Source: Palsa-892 sp035295845
GTDB taxonomy: Bacteria; Pseudomonadota; Alphaproteobacteria; Rhizobiales; Xanthobacteraceae
Reading direction: 5' to 3'
Assembly (NCBI GenBank): GCA_035295845.1
Contig: DATGIF010000009.1
Span: 1 to 53,382, forward strand
DNA: 53,382 nucleotides
Shown here: piece by piece, positions 8,582 to 16,855 of the stretch
How the letters are laid out: each line of letters begins with the position of its first letter
How positions within the stretch are numbered: position 1 is the first letter of the stretch
The notes under the pieces: generated by a model
What the model was told of the DNA's origin: nothing
Seen by the model: the letters and a program-made list of their open reading frames with translations, nothing else
Database searches by the model: none
Program-made: the position numbers and the translations under genes

Positions 8582-9336
8582 CCGCGGCGCGGATGCGCCG
8601 CGAAGGCCCAGGCGCTGAGCGCGAAGATCGTCGCCACCGGTGCGAGCAAGCAGCCCGCGCCGAAGGATTGGTAGGCGAGCGCGCCCGCGCCCGCGCCGAT
8701 CAGAAATCCGAGCGCGATCGCAAGCAGCTTTGAAAAATCGCGGCGGGCGGCCTGGAATTTCTCCGCCGCGGCACTCTCCTTGCGGGCGCCGCGGCTTCGT
8801 TGCCAGGCGATCAGCAGTTCAGCGGCATCGATGCCGATAAGCGTCGTGTTGGTGGTCATGACGTTGGTGGAGGCGACACCGCTCATCAGGAGGCGCACAA
8901 GCGCGCTTTGCACGCCCATCGCCGAGAGCGCAAAGATACTCGCCGCCAAACTCATCGGCGCGTTCGGATTGCCGAGCGGACCGACGAGCGCGCAGGCGGA
9001 GAAGGCGGCGATCAGCGTTCCCTCGAGTATGAGCGCCCAACCAAGCGCCGAGCGCCGCTCGCCGATCCAGTAGGCGAGCAAGGTGGTGACGGCCGCGCCG
9101 AGCAAAAAGACGGGAATCGCGAGAATTTTCACGATCACGCTGCCGTCGCGCGCGGCGAGCTGGGCGCCGGCGACGACGAAACTTCCGGTCGCCTGCGCGA
9201 CGAAGAGGCCGAACAGCGCAATGAAAGTGACGCTGTCGATGTAGCCGGCGACGAAACTCAGGATCGGAGGCAGCGAGTGCGGCACCGGCCGCGGCGCGAG
9301 CGCACGGGCCGCGGGCGATTTCGGCGGCACCCTCAT
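8578..9336 (-). CDS. DUF1275 (YoaK-type) membrane protein
   Basis: Integral membrane protein of 252 residues with about six helices and the DUF1275 signature: LSFVAGYIDSVTFIALFGLFVAQATGS near the N-terminus and VMTTNTT in the second half. Function is unknown; some relatives have been proposed as transporters. The start at 9336 is fixed by an ATGA overlap with the stop of the upstream aminotransferase gene, so the pair is probably translationally coupled. Its stop codon (8578-8580) shares the palindrome CTAG with the stop of the convergent rne gene (8579-8581), so the two coding regions interlock by three bases. Confidence 0.9.
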   Translation of the reverse strand: MRVPPKSPAARALAPRPVPHSLPPILSFVAGYIDSVTFIALFGLFVAQATGSFVVAGAQLAARDGSVIVKILAIPVFLLGAAVTTLLAYWIGERRSALGWALILEGTLIAAFSACALVGPLGNPNAPMSLAASIFALSAMGVQSALVRLLMSGVASTNVMTTNTTLIGIDAAELLIAWQRSRGARKESAAAEKFQAARRDFSKLLAIALGFLIGAGAGALAYQSFGAGCLLAPVATIFALSAWAFAAHPRRG

Positions 9337-10535
9337 TGCAACCAGCGGCAAATGCGCTCCACCGCCTCGCGCATATCCTCGCGCGAGCCTGCGTAGCAAA
9401 AGCGGATGAATTGATTGCCGCGTACGGGGTCGAAGTCGACGCCGGGCGTTGCCGCCACGTGCGTCTCCTCCAGCATCTTTTTCGCGAAGGCGAAGCTGTC
9501 ATCGGAGAAACGCGAGACGTCGGCATAGAGATAGAACGCCCCGTCGGCGGGGAGAAACCGATCGAGCCCCGCCCGCGGCAAGCCTTCGATCAGGATTTTC
9601 CGGTTCTCGACGTACCCACGCTTCACCGCTTCCATTTCCGCGCGCCCGTCGAAGGCGGCTTCGGCGGCGATCTGCGACAGCGTCGGGACGGAGATCGCGA
9701 GATTTTGTTGCAACCGCTCGACCGCGCGCAGCAACGCTTCCGGCACCACCATCCAGCCGACGCGCCAGCCGGTCATGCAGAAATACTTCGAGAAAGAATT
9801 GATGACGACCGCTTCATTCGACAATTTCGCGGCGGTCTCGGCGGCGAAGGCGTAATCGAGGCCGTGATAAATCTCGTCGGAGATGAATTTGATGCCCGCC
9901 GCTTCGCATGCGTGCACGAGCGCCGAAAGATGGGCGGCGTCGAGCATCGTTCCGGTCGGGTTGGCGGGGCTCGCCGCCAGGACGCCCGCGAGCGGCCGCT
10001 GCCGGTGCGCCGCCATCACCGCGTCCACCGTGAGCGCCCAGCGCGTTTCCGCCGAAATTCGCACCGGCACCGGCTCGCAGCCAAGCGCGGTCAGGATATG
10101 CCGGTAGGGCGGATAGCCGGGTTCGGCGACCGCGACGCGATCGCCCGGCTCGAACATCGCCAGAAACGCAAGAATGAATCCGGCCGAGGAGCCCGTCGTC
10201 ACCACGACGCGCGAAGGATCCACTTTGGCGCCGTAGCTTTCGGCATAGTGGCGGGAAATGCGCGCGCGCAAGGAGGAAATGCCGAGCGCCTCGGTGTAGC
10301 CGATGCGGCCTCCAGCGAGCGCGGCCTTGGCCGCAGCGATCGCGGTTGCGGGCGCAGGTGCGGCAGGCTGGCCTACCTCCATGTGCACGACGCGACCGCC
10401 CGCTTCCTCGATGCGGGCGGCCGCGGCCATCACATCCATCACCATGAAGGGCGGCACGTCGCTGCGGCGAGACGGCGCCAGGAACGCGCGCGCGGCGGCG
10501 GCTGCGACGGGTTTTAGAGGCTGCGCTTCATTCAT
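9333..10535 (-). CDS. PLP-dependent class I/II aminotransferase
   Basis: Fold-type I aminotransferase of 400 residues. The PLP Lys is Lys250 in SFSKYFCMTGWRVGW. Other family marks are GRIGYTEALG, the TTGSSAGF phosphate loop, SPANPTGT and SDEIYHGL (Asp that pairs with the pyridine nitrogen), with Arg in FIRFCYAG near the C-terminus. The sequence type resembles the AspC/ArAT-related group; substrate cannot be fixed from sequence. ATG at 10535. The downstream DUF1275 gene overlaps by 4 bases, suggesting a two-gene operon and possibly a transporter or enzyme pairing for the same amino acid (inference). Confidence 0.94.
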   Translation of the reverse strand: MNEAQPLKPVAAAAARAFLAPSRRSDVPPFMVMDVMAAAARIEEAGGRVVHMEVGQPAAPAPATAIAAAKAALAGGRIGYTEALGISSLRARISRHYAESYGAKVDPSRVVVTTGSSAGFILAFLAMFEPGDRVAVAEPGYPPYRHILTALGCEPVPVRISAETRWALTVDAVMAAHRQRPLAGVLAASPANPTGTMLDAAHLSALVHACEAAGIKFISDEIYHGLDYAFAAETAAKLSNEAVVINSFSKYFCMTGWRVGWMVVPEALLRAVERLQQNLAISVPTLSQIAAEAAFDGRAEMEAVKRGYVENRKILIEGLPRAGLDRFLPADGAFYLYADVSRFSDDSFAFAKKMLEETHVAATPGVDFDPVRGNQFIRFCYAGSREDMREAVERICRWLQ

Positions 10536-10722
10536 TGTTCATCCGGCTTTCATGATCGGATTTCCCGTCGTCCGCGCCCCTTTGCCGCCGCATTCCTCGC
10601 GCTTTTTTCGCATTCGGTTCCGCTCATGGCTTCGTGAACGGGACCGCGTTGACCCTATTGCCGCCCGCCCCTAGCTTGCGCTGCCAGGGTCGGCGAGCCC
10701 TGAGAAGGCGGGCCCCAGCCTT

Positions 10723-12177
10723 ATGAGCCGCAACCAAACAGCTAGCAGGACGTGCTGCTTGAGAAAAGCGCGCGGCGCTAAAGAGTCGCATTGGTTCCAG
10801 CATGCGGTTTCGGCGGTGGCGGGCACGGCCTTTTTCTTCGGGCAACTTCCCGGCGTCTCCCGCGTCGCGCTCGCGCAGGATTCAATGCCGGGCATCATCC
10901 GCGATGCCGAAATCGAGGAATTGCTGCGCGAATACACGCAGCCAATTCTAAAAGTCGCCGGGCTCACGCAGCAGAACGTGCGGGTGGTGATCCTCAACGA
11001 CCGCTCGTTCAACGCCTTCGTCGCCGACGGCCGCCGCATCTTCGTCAATGTCGGCGCGCTGACCGATTCGACAACGCCGAACCAGATCATCGGCGTGCTC
11101 GCGCACGAAACCGGCCATATCGCCGGCGGCCATCTCGCGCGCATGCGCGAACAACTGGCGCAAGCCCAGACGGCGGCCATCATCGCGATGCTGTTGTCGG
11201 CGGGCGCGGTCGTGGCCGGTTCACAAACGCGCGGCGACAGCTCGATGGCGCAGGCAGCCCCCGGCGTGATGATGGCGCCACAGGAAACGATCCGCCGCAC
11301 GCTGCTTGCCTATGCCCGCGGGCAAGAGGAAATGGCCGACCGCGCCGGCGTGAAGTTCCTGACCATGACCGGTCAATCGCCGAAAGGCATGCTCGACACC
11401 TTCGAGCGCTTCGCCAACGACACGCTGTTCATTGCGCGTTCGGTCGACCCCTACCTCCTCACCCATCCGATGCCGCGCGAACGCATCATGGCGCTCGCGG
11501 CGCTGGCGCAGGAGAGCCCCTATTTCAGCAAGCTCGACCCCCCGGAGCTGCAGGCGCGCCACGACATGATGCGGGCGAAGCTCTTTGGCTTCACCGACAA
11601 GCTCGACACCATCCTGCGGCGCTATCCGATGACGAACAATTCGCTGGCCGCGCGCTATGCCCGCGCCATCGGCTATTATCGCTTCGGCAATCCGCACGAC
11701 GCGATCGCGCAAATCGATTCCTTGATCGCTGCGCAGCCCGGCAATCCGTATTTCTACGAATTGAAGGGGCAGGCGCTCCTGGAGGGCGGAAAGCCGCGCG
11801 AGGCGATCCCGCCGCTTCGCCAGGCGGTGCAGCTCTCGAACGGCAATGCACTGATCCGCATGTTGCTGGGACAAGCGCTCGTGCAATCCGGCGACCGCAC
11901 ACTCTCCGAGCAGGCCATCCCCGAGCTTCGCGTCGCCTTGCAGAAGGAGCCGGAAGCCTCCATGGGCTACCGGGTGCTGGCCATGGCCTTCAGCCAGAAG
12001 GGCGACCAACCCAACGCCGACCTTTCCTCGGCGCAGGCTTCCTTCAATGAGGGCGACTTCAAGACCGCGCGACAACTCGCCGCGCGCGCGCAACGGGCTT
12101 TTCCCACCGGTTCATCCGGCTGGATCAAGGCCGACGATATCGTTAACTTCAAGCCGCCGAAGATCAGTCAGAATTGA
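10723..12177 (+). CDS. M48 family metalloprotease with TPRs, BepA-like
   Basis: Periplasmic zinc protease and chaperone of the BepA/YfgC type, which in other proteobacteria quality-controls LptD and BAM outer-membrane assembly. An N-terminal hydrophobic leader (about residues 27-51, ending ALAQ) is consistent with export. The zinc site is HETGH (His128, Glu129, His132), and the third ligand is expected in QEEMAD (about 202). TPR-like helices fill about 310-460 (GNPHDAIAQI, GKPREAIPPLRQAV). Start ATG at 10723. It is followed 23 bases later by a DsbA-like gene on the same strand; BepA and disulfide formation are functionally linked in E. coli through LptD, which makes the pairing sensible. Confidence 0.93.
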   Translation: MSRNQTASRTCCLRKARGAKESHWFQHAVSAVAGTAFFFGQLPGVSRVALAQDSMPGIIRDAEIEELLREYTQPILKVAGLTQQNVRVVILNDRSFNAFVADGRRIFVNVGALTDSTTPNQIIGVLAHETGHIAGGHLARMREQLAQAQTAAIIAMLLSAGAVVAGSQTRGDSSMAQAAPGVMMAPQETIRRTLLAYARGQEEMADRAGVKFLTMTGQSPKGMLDTFERFANDTLFIARSVDPYLLTHPMPRERIMALAALAQESPYFSKLDPPELQARHDMMRAKLFGFTDKLDTILRRYPMTNNSLAARYARAIGYYRFGNPHDAIAQIDSLIAAQPGNPYFYELKGQALLEGGKPREAIPPLRQAVQLSNGNALIRMLLGQALVQSGDRTLSEQAIPELRVALQKEPEASMGYRVLAMAFSQKGDQPNADLSSAQASFNEGDFKTARQLAARAQRAFPTGSSGWIKADDIVNFKPPKISQN

Positions 12178-12200
12178 GCTTCGCATCAGGAGAACAAGCA

Positions 12201-12968
12201 ATGCCCGCCTTTCGCTTGCCGCTACGTACCGCCGTCATCGCCGCACTCGGAATTCTGTTCCTGGCCGCGCCCGCCGGAGCGCTCACGGACAAAGACCGCC
12301 CGGAGATCGAGGCAATCATCAAGGATTATCTTCTGAAAAATCCGGAAGTGCTGCGCGACGCGCTCGACGTTCTCGAGAAACGCCAGGCGCAGGATGAGCA
12401 GGACAAACAGCGCAAGGCGATCTCTTCGAACGCCAAGCTCATCTTCCAGTCGGCGCGCGGCCCCGTCTTCGGCAATCCGGAGGGCGACGTCACACTCGTC
12501 GAGTTCTTCGATTACAATTGCAGCTACTGCCGGCACGCCATGCAGGACGTGATGCAGCTCGCCAAGGAAGATCCGAAACTCAAAGTCGTGTTCAAGGAAT
12601 TTCCGGTGCTTGGTCCGGGCTCCGTCGACGCGGCGAAGGTGGCAGTCGCCGTGCGCATGCAGGACAAGGGCGGCAAGTATGTCGAATTCCACCGGCGGCT
12701 CTTGGGCGGCCGGGGCGAGGCCAACAAGGAGCGCGCGCTCGCGGCCGCCAAGGACGCCGGCTTCGACATGGCGCGTCTCGAGAAGGACCTGCAGAGCCCC
12801 GAAATCGACGCCACGCTGAAGGAAAGCGCGCAGCTTGCCGAGGCGCTCGGCCTCAGCGGCACGCCGACCTTCGTGGTCGCCGACGAGCTCGTGGTCGGCG
12901 CGCAAGGCTACGACGCGCTCAAGGGCAAGATCGACGCGGCGCGCAAGTGCGGCAAGGCGACCTGCTGA
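12201..12968 (+). CDS. DsbA family thiol:disulfide oxidoreductase
   Basis: Periplasmic thioredoxin-fold protein of 255 residues with a signal peptide (cleavage near APAGALT, about residue 30). A helical N-terminal segment (EIEAIIKDYLLKNPEVL) is followed by the DSBA-like domain with the active site CSYC (Cys107, Cys110) and the cis-Pro loop SGTPTF. Two extra Cys lie at the very C-terminus (KCGKATC). The N-terminal segment is typical of the Com1/ScsC-like group, whose members may be oxidase or isomerase. ATG at 12201 is preceded by CAGGAGAA. It is probably cotranscribed with the M48 protease; a terminator follows at 13018. Confidence 0.93.
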   Translation: MPAFRLPLRTAVIAALGILFLAAPAGALTDKDRPEIEAIIKDYLLKNPEVLRDALDVLEKRQAQDEQDKQRKAISSNAKLIFQSARGPVFGNPEGDVTLVEFFDYNCSYCRHAMQDVMQLAKEDPKLKVVFKEFPVLGPGSVDAAKVAVAVRMQDKGGKYVEFHRRLLGGRGEANKERALAAAKDAGFDMARLEKDLQSPEIDATLKESAQLAEALGLSGTPTFVVADELVVGAQGYDALKGKIDAARKCGKATC

Positions 12969-13016
12969 AGCGTCTGAAACAAAGCGCGAATTCCCGTTAA
13001 TCGCAAAACGGAAGAC

Positions 13017-13054
13017 CGGGGCGGAGAGGCTTTCCCTCCGCCCCTCGTCTTTCT
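13017..13054 (+). terminator. Intrinsic terminator after the dsbA-like gene
   Basis: Nine-bp stem GGGGCGGAG / CTCCGCCCC (13018-13026 with 13036-13044), a short inner GG/CC extension, then TCGTCTTTCT. It lies 49 bases after the dsbA-like stop and 55 bases before aroQ, so it would separate the M48-dsbA unit from the aroQ-accB-accC unit. The U-tract is imperfect. Confidence 0.7.
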
Positions 13055-13108
13055 ATAAGGGACGCCCGCCGGCCATTCCGGACGGCGGTCACCAATTCCT
13101 TCGTTCCC

Positions 13109-13555
13109 ATGCCTGGCACGATTTACGTCATCAACGGGCCGAACCTGAACCTACTCGGCACGCGCGAGCCCGAAACCTACGGGCACGCGACGCTTGCCGA
13201 CATCGAGAAGCTCTGCGCGGAAACGGCCAAGCGCCACGGCTATACGATCGAGTTCCGCCAATCCAACCGGGAGGGCGAGCTTGTTGACTGGATTCAGGAG
13301 GCGGGAAAAAACAAGGCGGCCGGTATCGTGATCAATCCCGCGGGCTACACCACCACGTCGGTCGCGGTACTCGACGCGTTGCTCGCCGTGAAGCTTCCGG
13401 CCGTCGAGATTCACATCTCCAACATTCACGCCCGTGAAAGCTTCCGGCACAATTCCTATATCTCGAAGGCCGCCCGCGCCGTAATCTGCGGCTTCGGCGC
13501 GGAAGGCTATGCGCTCGCGATCGCGGGGCTCGCGGCGCTTCTTGGCAAGAAGTAA
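13109..13555 (+). CDS. aroQ: 3-dehydroquinate dehydratase, type II
   Basis: Dodecameric shikimate-pathway enzyme converting 3-dehydroquinate to 3-dehydroshikimate. All family blocks are present in 148 residues: NGPNLNLLGTREP with Arg19, the catalytic Tyr24 in TYGHAT, SNREGELVDWIQ, INPAGYTTTSVA, and EIHISNIHARESFR carrying the catalytic His. The usual third motif reads GYTHTSVA in most relatives; here it is GYTTTSVA. Start ATG at 13109. It is followed by accB after 16 bases, the standard aroQ-accB-accC arrangement of alphaproteobacteria. Confidence 0.97.
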   Translation: MPGTIYVINGPNLNLLGTREPETYGHATLADIEKLCAETAKRHGYTIEFRQSNREGELVDWIQEAGKNKAAGIVINPAGYTTTSVAVLDALLAVKLPAVEIHISNIHARESFRHNSYISKAARAVICGFGAEGYALAIAGLAALLGKK

Positions 13556-13571
13556 GGCGAGCGCGAATTTC

Positions 13572-14024
13572 ATGTTCAGGCGCAAGATCGAAGTCGACCC
13601 CGAACTCGTCCGCGAACTCGCGCGCCTCATCGAGGAAAACAAGCTCACCGAAATCGAGGTGCAGAAGGGCGACCAGCGCGTGCGCGTCGCGCGCGGCGGC
13701 GCGGGTGCCGCGAGCGCCGCGCATCATGCTGCGCCCGCGGCTGTCGTTGTACCCGCGGCCGCAAAGCCTGCCGCCGATCTCGCCAAGCATCCCGGCACGG
13801 TCACCTCGCCGATGGTCGGCACCGCCTATCGGTCGCCGCAGCCGGGGGCGAAGCCCTTCGTCGAGGAGGGTTCGAAGGTGAGCGAAGGCGACACGCTCTT
13901 CATCATCGAGGCGATGAAAACCATGAATTCGATCGCGGCCCCGCGCTCGGGCACGGTCACCAAAATCATGATTGAAGACGGCCAGCCGGTGGAATTCGGC
14001 GAGCCGTTGCTCATCATCGAATAA
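13572..14024 (+). CDS. accB: Biotin carboxyl carrier protein of acetyl-CoA carboxylase
   Basis: Carrier subunit (150 residues) that shuttles carboxybiotin between AccC and the AccAD carboxyltransferase in fatty acid synthesis. The N-terminal helix region (LVRELARLIEENKLTEIEV), an Ala/Pro-rich linker at about 45-75 and the C-terminal biotinyl domain with EAMKTMN (biotinylated Lys116) are all visible. ATG at 13572 was preferred over an in-frame start at 13509 because the longer form overlaps aroQ and adds a basic non-family segment. accC starts 2 bases after its stop. Confidence 0.97.
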   Translation: MFRRKIEVDPELVRELARLIEENKLTEIEVQKGDQRVRVARGGAGAASAAHHAAPAAVVVPAAAKPAADLAKHPGTVTSPMVGTAYRSPQPGAKPFVEEGSKVSEGDTLFIIEAMKTMNSIAAPRSGTVTKIMIEDGQPVEFGEPLLIIE

Positions 14025-14026
14025 CG

Positions 14027-15379
14027 ATGTTCGATAAAATCCTGATCGCGAACCGGGGCGAAATCGCACTCCGGGTCTTGCGCGCCTGCAAGGAACTCGG
14101 GATCGCAACGGTGGCGGTGCATTCGACCGCCGATTCCGACGCCATGCACGTACGGCTCGCCGACGAGAGCGTCTGCATCGGCCCGCCGCCCGCGCGCGAA
14201 AGCTACCTCAACATTCCGGCGTTGCTCGCCGCCTGCGAAATCACGGGCGCCGACGCGGTGCATCCGGGTTACGGCTTTCTCGCCGAGAACGCGCGCTTCG
14301 CGGAAATCCTCGCCGAGCACAATGTCGGCTTCATCGGGCCGTCGCCGAAGCACATCCGCATGATGGGCGACAAGATCGAGGCGAAACGCACGGCGAAAAA
14401 GCTCGGCATCCCGGTGGTGCCGGGCTCAGAGGGCGGTGTCTCGTCGGACGATGAAGCAAGGCGGCTCGCGCGCGAGATCGGCTTTCCGGTGCTGATCAAG
14501 GCCGCCGCCGGCGGCGGCGGCCGCGGCATGAAGGTCGCGCTTTCGGAAGCGCAGCTTCCCGAGGCGCTTTCGACCGCGCGCGCCGAGGCGAAGTCCGCCT
14601 TCGGCGACGACGCCGTCTATCTCGAAAAATATCTCGGCGCGCCGCGCCACATCGAGATTCAAGTGCTCGGCGACGGCAAAGGGGGCGCGGTGCATCTCGG
14701 CGAGCGCGATTGCTCGCTGCAACGCCGCCATCAAAAGGTGCTCGAGGAAAGCCCCTCGCCCGCGCTCAACAGCGAGCAGCGGACCAAGATCGGCGATACC
14801 GTCGCCCATGCGATGCGCGAATTGAAATATCTCGGCGCCGGGACCGTCGAGTTCCTGTACGAGAACGGCGAGTTCTATTTCATCGAGATGAACACGCGCA
14901 TCCAGGTCGAGCATCCGGTGACCGAAATGATCACCGGCATCGACCTCGTCAACGAGCAGATCCGGATTGCCGCCGGCGGCGCCATCGGCTTCGCGCAGAA
15001 GGACATCACCTTCGAGGGCCACGCCATCGAATGCCGCGTGAACGCAGAGAATCCCGAAACCTTCCGCCCCTCGCCGGGCCGCATCAACTATTATCACCCG
15101 CCCGGCGGCTTAGGGGTGCGCGTCGATTCCGCCGTCTACCAGGGCTACTCGATCCCGCCCTATTACGATTCCCTCGTCGGCAAGCTGATCGTGCACGGCA
15201 AGACGCGCAATGAATGCCTGATGCGCATCCGGCGCGCGCTCGACGAATACGTGGTCGACGGCATCGAGACCACGATCCCTCTCTTCCGCACGCTCGTGCG
15301 CAATCCCGACATTGCCGACGGCAACTACAACATCCACTGGCTCGAGCGATTCCTCGCCGAGGGTGGGATGAGCGGCTGA
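14027..15379 (+). CDS. accC: Biotin carboxylase subunit of acetyl-CoA carboxylase
   Basis: ATP-grasp enzyme (450 residues) that carboxylates the biotin on AccB. It shows MFDKILIANRGEIALRV at the N-terminus, HPGYGFLAEN, the glycine-rich lid AAAGGGGRGMKV, RDCSLQRRHQKV, EMNTRIQVEHPVTE with the catalytic Arg and Glu, and the C-terminal ECRVNAENP block. Length and motifs are fully normal. It closes the aroQ-accB-accC operon; the convergent REC-EAL reading frame ends 1 base beyond its stop. Confidence 0.98.
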   Translation: MFDKILIANRGEIALRVLRACKELGIATVAVHSTADSDAMHVRLADESVCIGPPPARESYLNIPALLAACEITGADAVHPGYGFLAENARFAEILAEHNVGFIGPSPKHIRMMGDKIEAKRTAKKLGIPVVPGSEGGVSSDDEARRLAREIGFPVLIKAAAGGGGRGMKVALSEAQLPEALSTARAEAKSAFGDDAVYLEKYLGAPRHIEIQVLGDGKGGAVHLGERDCSLQRRHQKVLEESPSPALNSEQRTKIGDTVAHAMRELKYLGAGTVEFLYENGEFYFIEMNTRIQVEHPVTEMITGIDLVNEQIRIAAGGAIGFAQKDITFEGHAIECRVNAENPETFRPSPGRINYYHPPGGLGVRVDSAVYQGYSIPPYYDSLVGKLIVHGKTRNECLMRIRRALDEYVVDGIETTIPLFRTLVRNPDIADGNYNIHWLERFLAEGGMSG

Positions 15380-15380
15380 T

Positions 15381-16687
15381 TCACTGCGCCGCTTGCTTGT
15401 TGGTCGCGTGATCGACGAGCTGCGAAAGCAGCTTGTCCCGCGGCAGCGGTTTCCCGAACAGATATCCCTGGCCGGTATCGCAGCCCATGTCGCGGAGCGC
15501 CTTCAGCTCGGAGATATTTTCGATTCCTTCCGCCACCGCGATCGCTCCGAAGCGATGTGCAAGCTCGATCGCGGCCAAACAAACCGACGAGTTGTTCTGC
15601 TCCTTGCCGCAATTCGTCACCAGCTCTGGGCGAGCTTCAATTCTCCGAACGGCAGCTCCTTCAAGCGGGCGAGGTGCGAATAGCCGGTGCCGAAATCGTC
15701 GATCGCAATCAGGATGTTGTGGATGCGAAGCTGGGTCGCGATCTCGTGCACGAGCGGAATGTCGCGAATGACCTGGTCTTCTGTCAGTTCCAGGATGATG
15801 CCCGGCCAATTATCGCTTTTCGGCTTGAGGTCGCGGACAAGGGCGAGGATCGGCAGCCTGCCCAGAACGCTCACCGGCACGTTGACCGCGAGTTTGAACG
15901 GAAATCCGATCTGCGCGAATTTCACCCAATCGGCGAGCGCCGTGCGCAGCACCATTTCGGTGAGGCGCAGAAGGCCGTTTTCGTCGGCGTAGGGCAGGAA
16001 CGAGCCGGGCATCACGACGCCCTTCTCGGGATGACGGCACCGGATCAGGCCTTCGGCGCCGGCAAAGCGCATCTCTTTCAGCTCGATCTTCGGCTGGTAC
16101 CACAACTCAAGCCAATTCTTCCGGAGCATCGCATCGAGATCGATGCGGCCGGTGAAGGGGGACTCGGGTTCGGCCTTCGCATCGGCCTTCGCGACCTTTT
16201 GCATCGGCGCGGCGAGGTGTTCCTTGAAAATCGCCCGCACGCCGTCCAGCCGGAACGGTTTGCGGAGCGGCGGCAGCATCGTGAGCGAATGGCGTTCGCC
16301 GACGCGCTTCACCTCTTCCAGGGTCTGCGCGTCCCTGCCGCTCATCAGTTGAACCGTGCCGCTGAATCCGGAAGCGTCGAGGCCGCGGATGACGTCGATT
16401 GCGTCCGAGCCTTCGAGCGAAACGTCGAGAAACAACAGCGACGGCTTTACGGTCTGGATCGCCTTGAGCGCCTTGTCGGCGCTGCGAAACCGCGCGACCT
16501 CGAAACCGAAGTTTGCCGCGGCGGCGGCAACGATGTTCTGAATGCCCGGCTCGTCATCGACCACCATGCAAACCGGCCGCACCGCCGAAGCCGCCGCGGC
16601 GGCGGGCAAATCGGGCACGAGCGCGGGCGCGTCAGGAGACGACGAGACGCCGACCGCAGGAGTGGATTTGGGCGCGTTATCGCTCAT
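15381..16687 (-). pseudogene. REC-EAL response regulator, c-di-GMP phosphodiesterase type, frameshifted
   Basis: A receiver domain (about residues 40-165; VVDDEP, phospho-acceptor in LFLDVSLEG, LRKPF) is joined to an EAL domain. The first frame covers 15617-16687 and stops in a TGA at 15617-15619, right after FGELKLAQSW. The rest of the EAL domain (VTNCGKEQ, AVAEGIEN, GQGYLFGKPLP) continues in another frame down to 15381. Adding one base near 15620-15628 restores LKLAQS-LVTNCG, so a single-base deletion or a sequencing error is the simplest reading. EAL residues kept: Glu in AEGLIR, Asn in AVNVP, ELTE, DDFGTGYS, AEGIE, Gln in GQGY; the usual KID reads KLA. It lies divergent from the hybrid kinase, a likely partner. 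Confidence 0.8.
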
Positions 16688-16855
16688 GTTTTTCGACAAT
16701 CTAAACCAGGAGATATCTCAGGATTTGTGTACCAAAGCGTTAATATCTGCTCGACTTACTCGTCCTAGTTTGATTCGCAAAAAAGTACGCTTCGGCGTTC
16801 CACTACCGATCGCGACCGAAAGTTGTCGTCACGGAGGAAGAGGCCGAATAAACCT

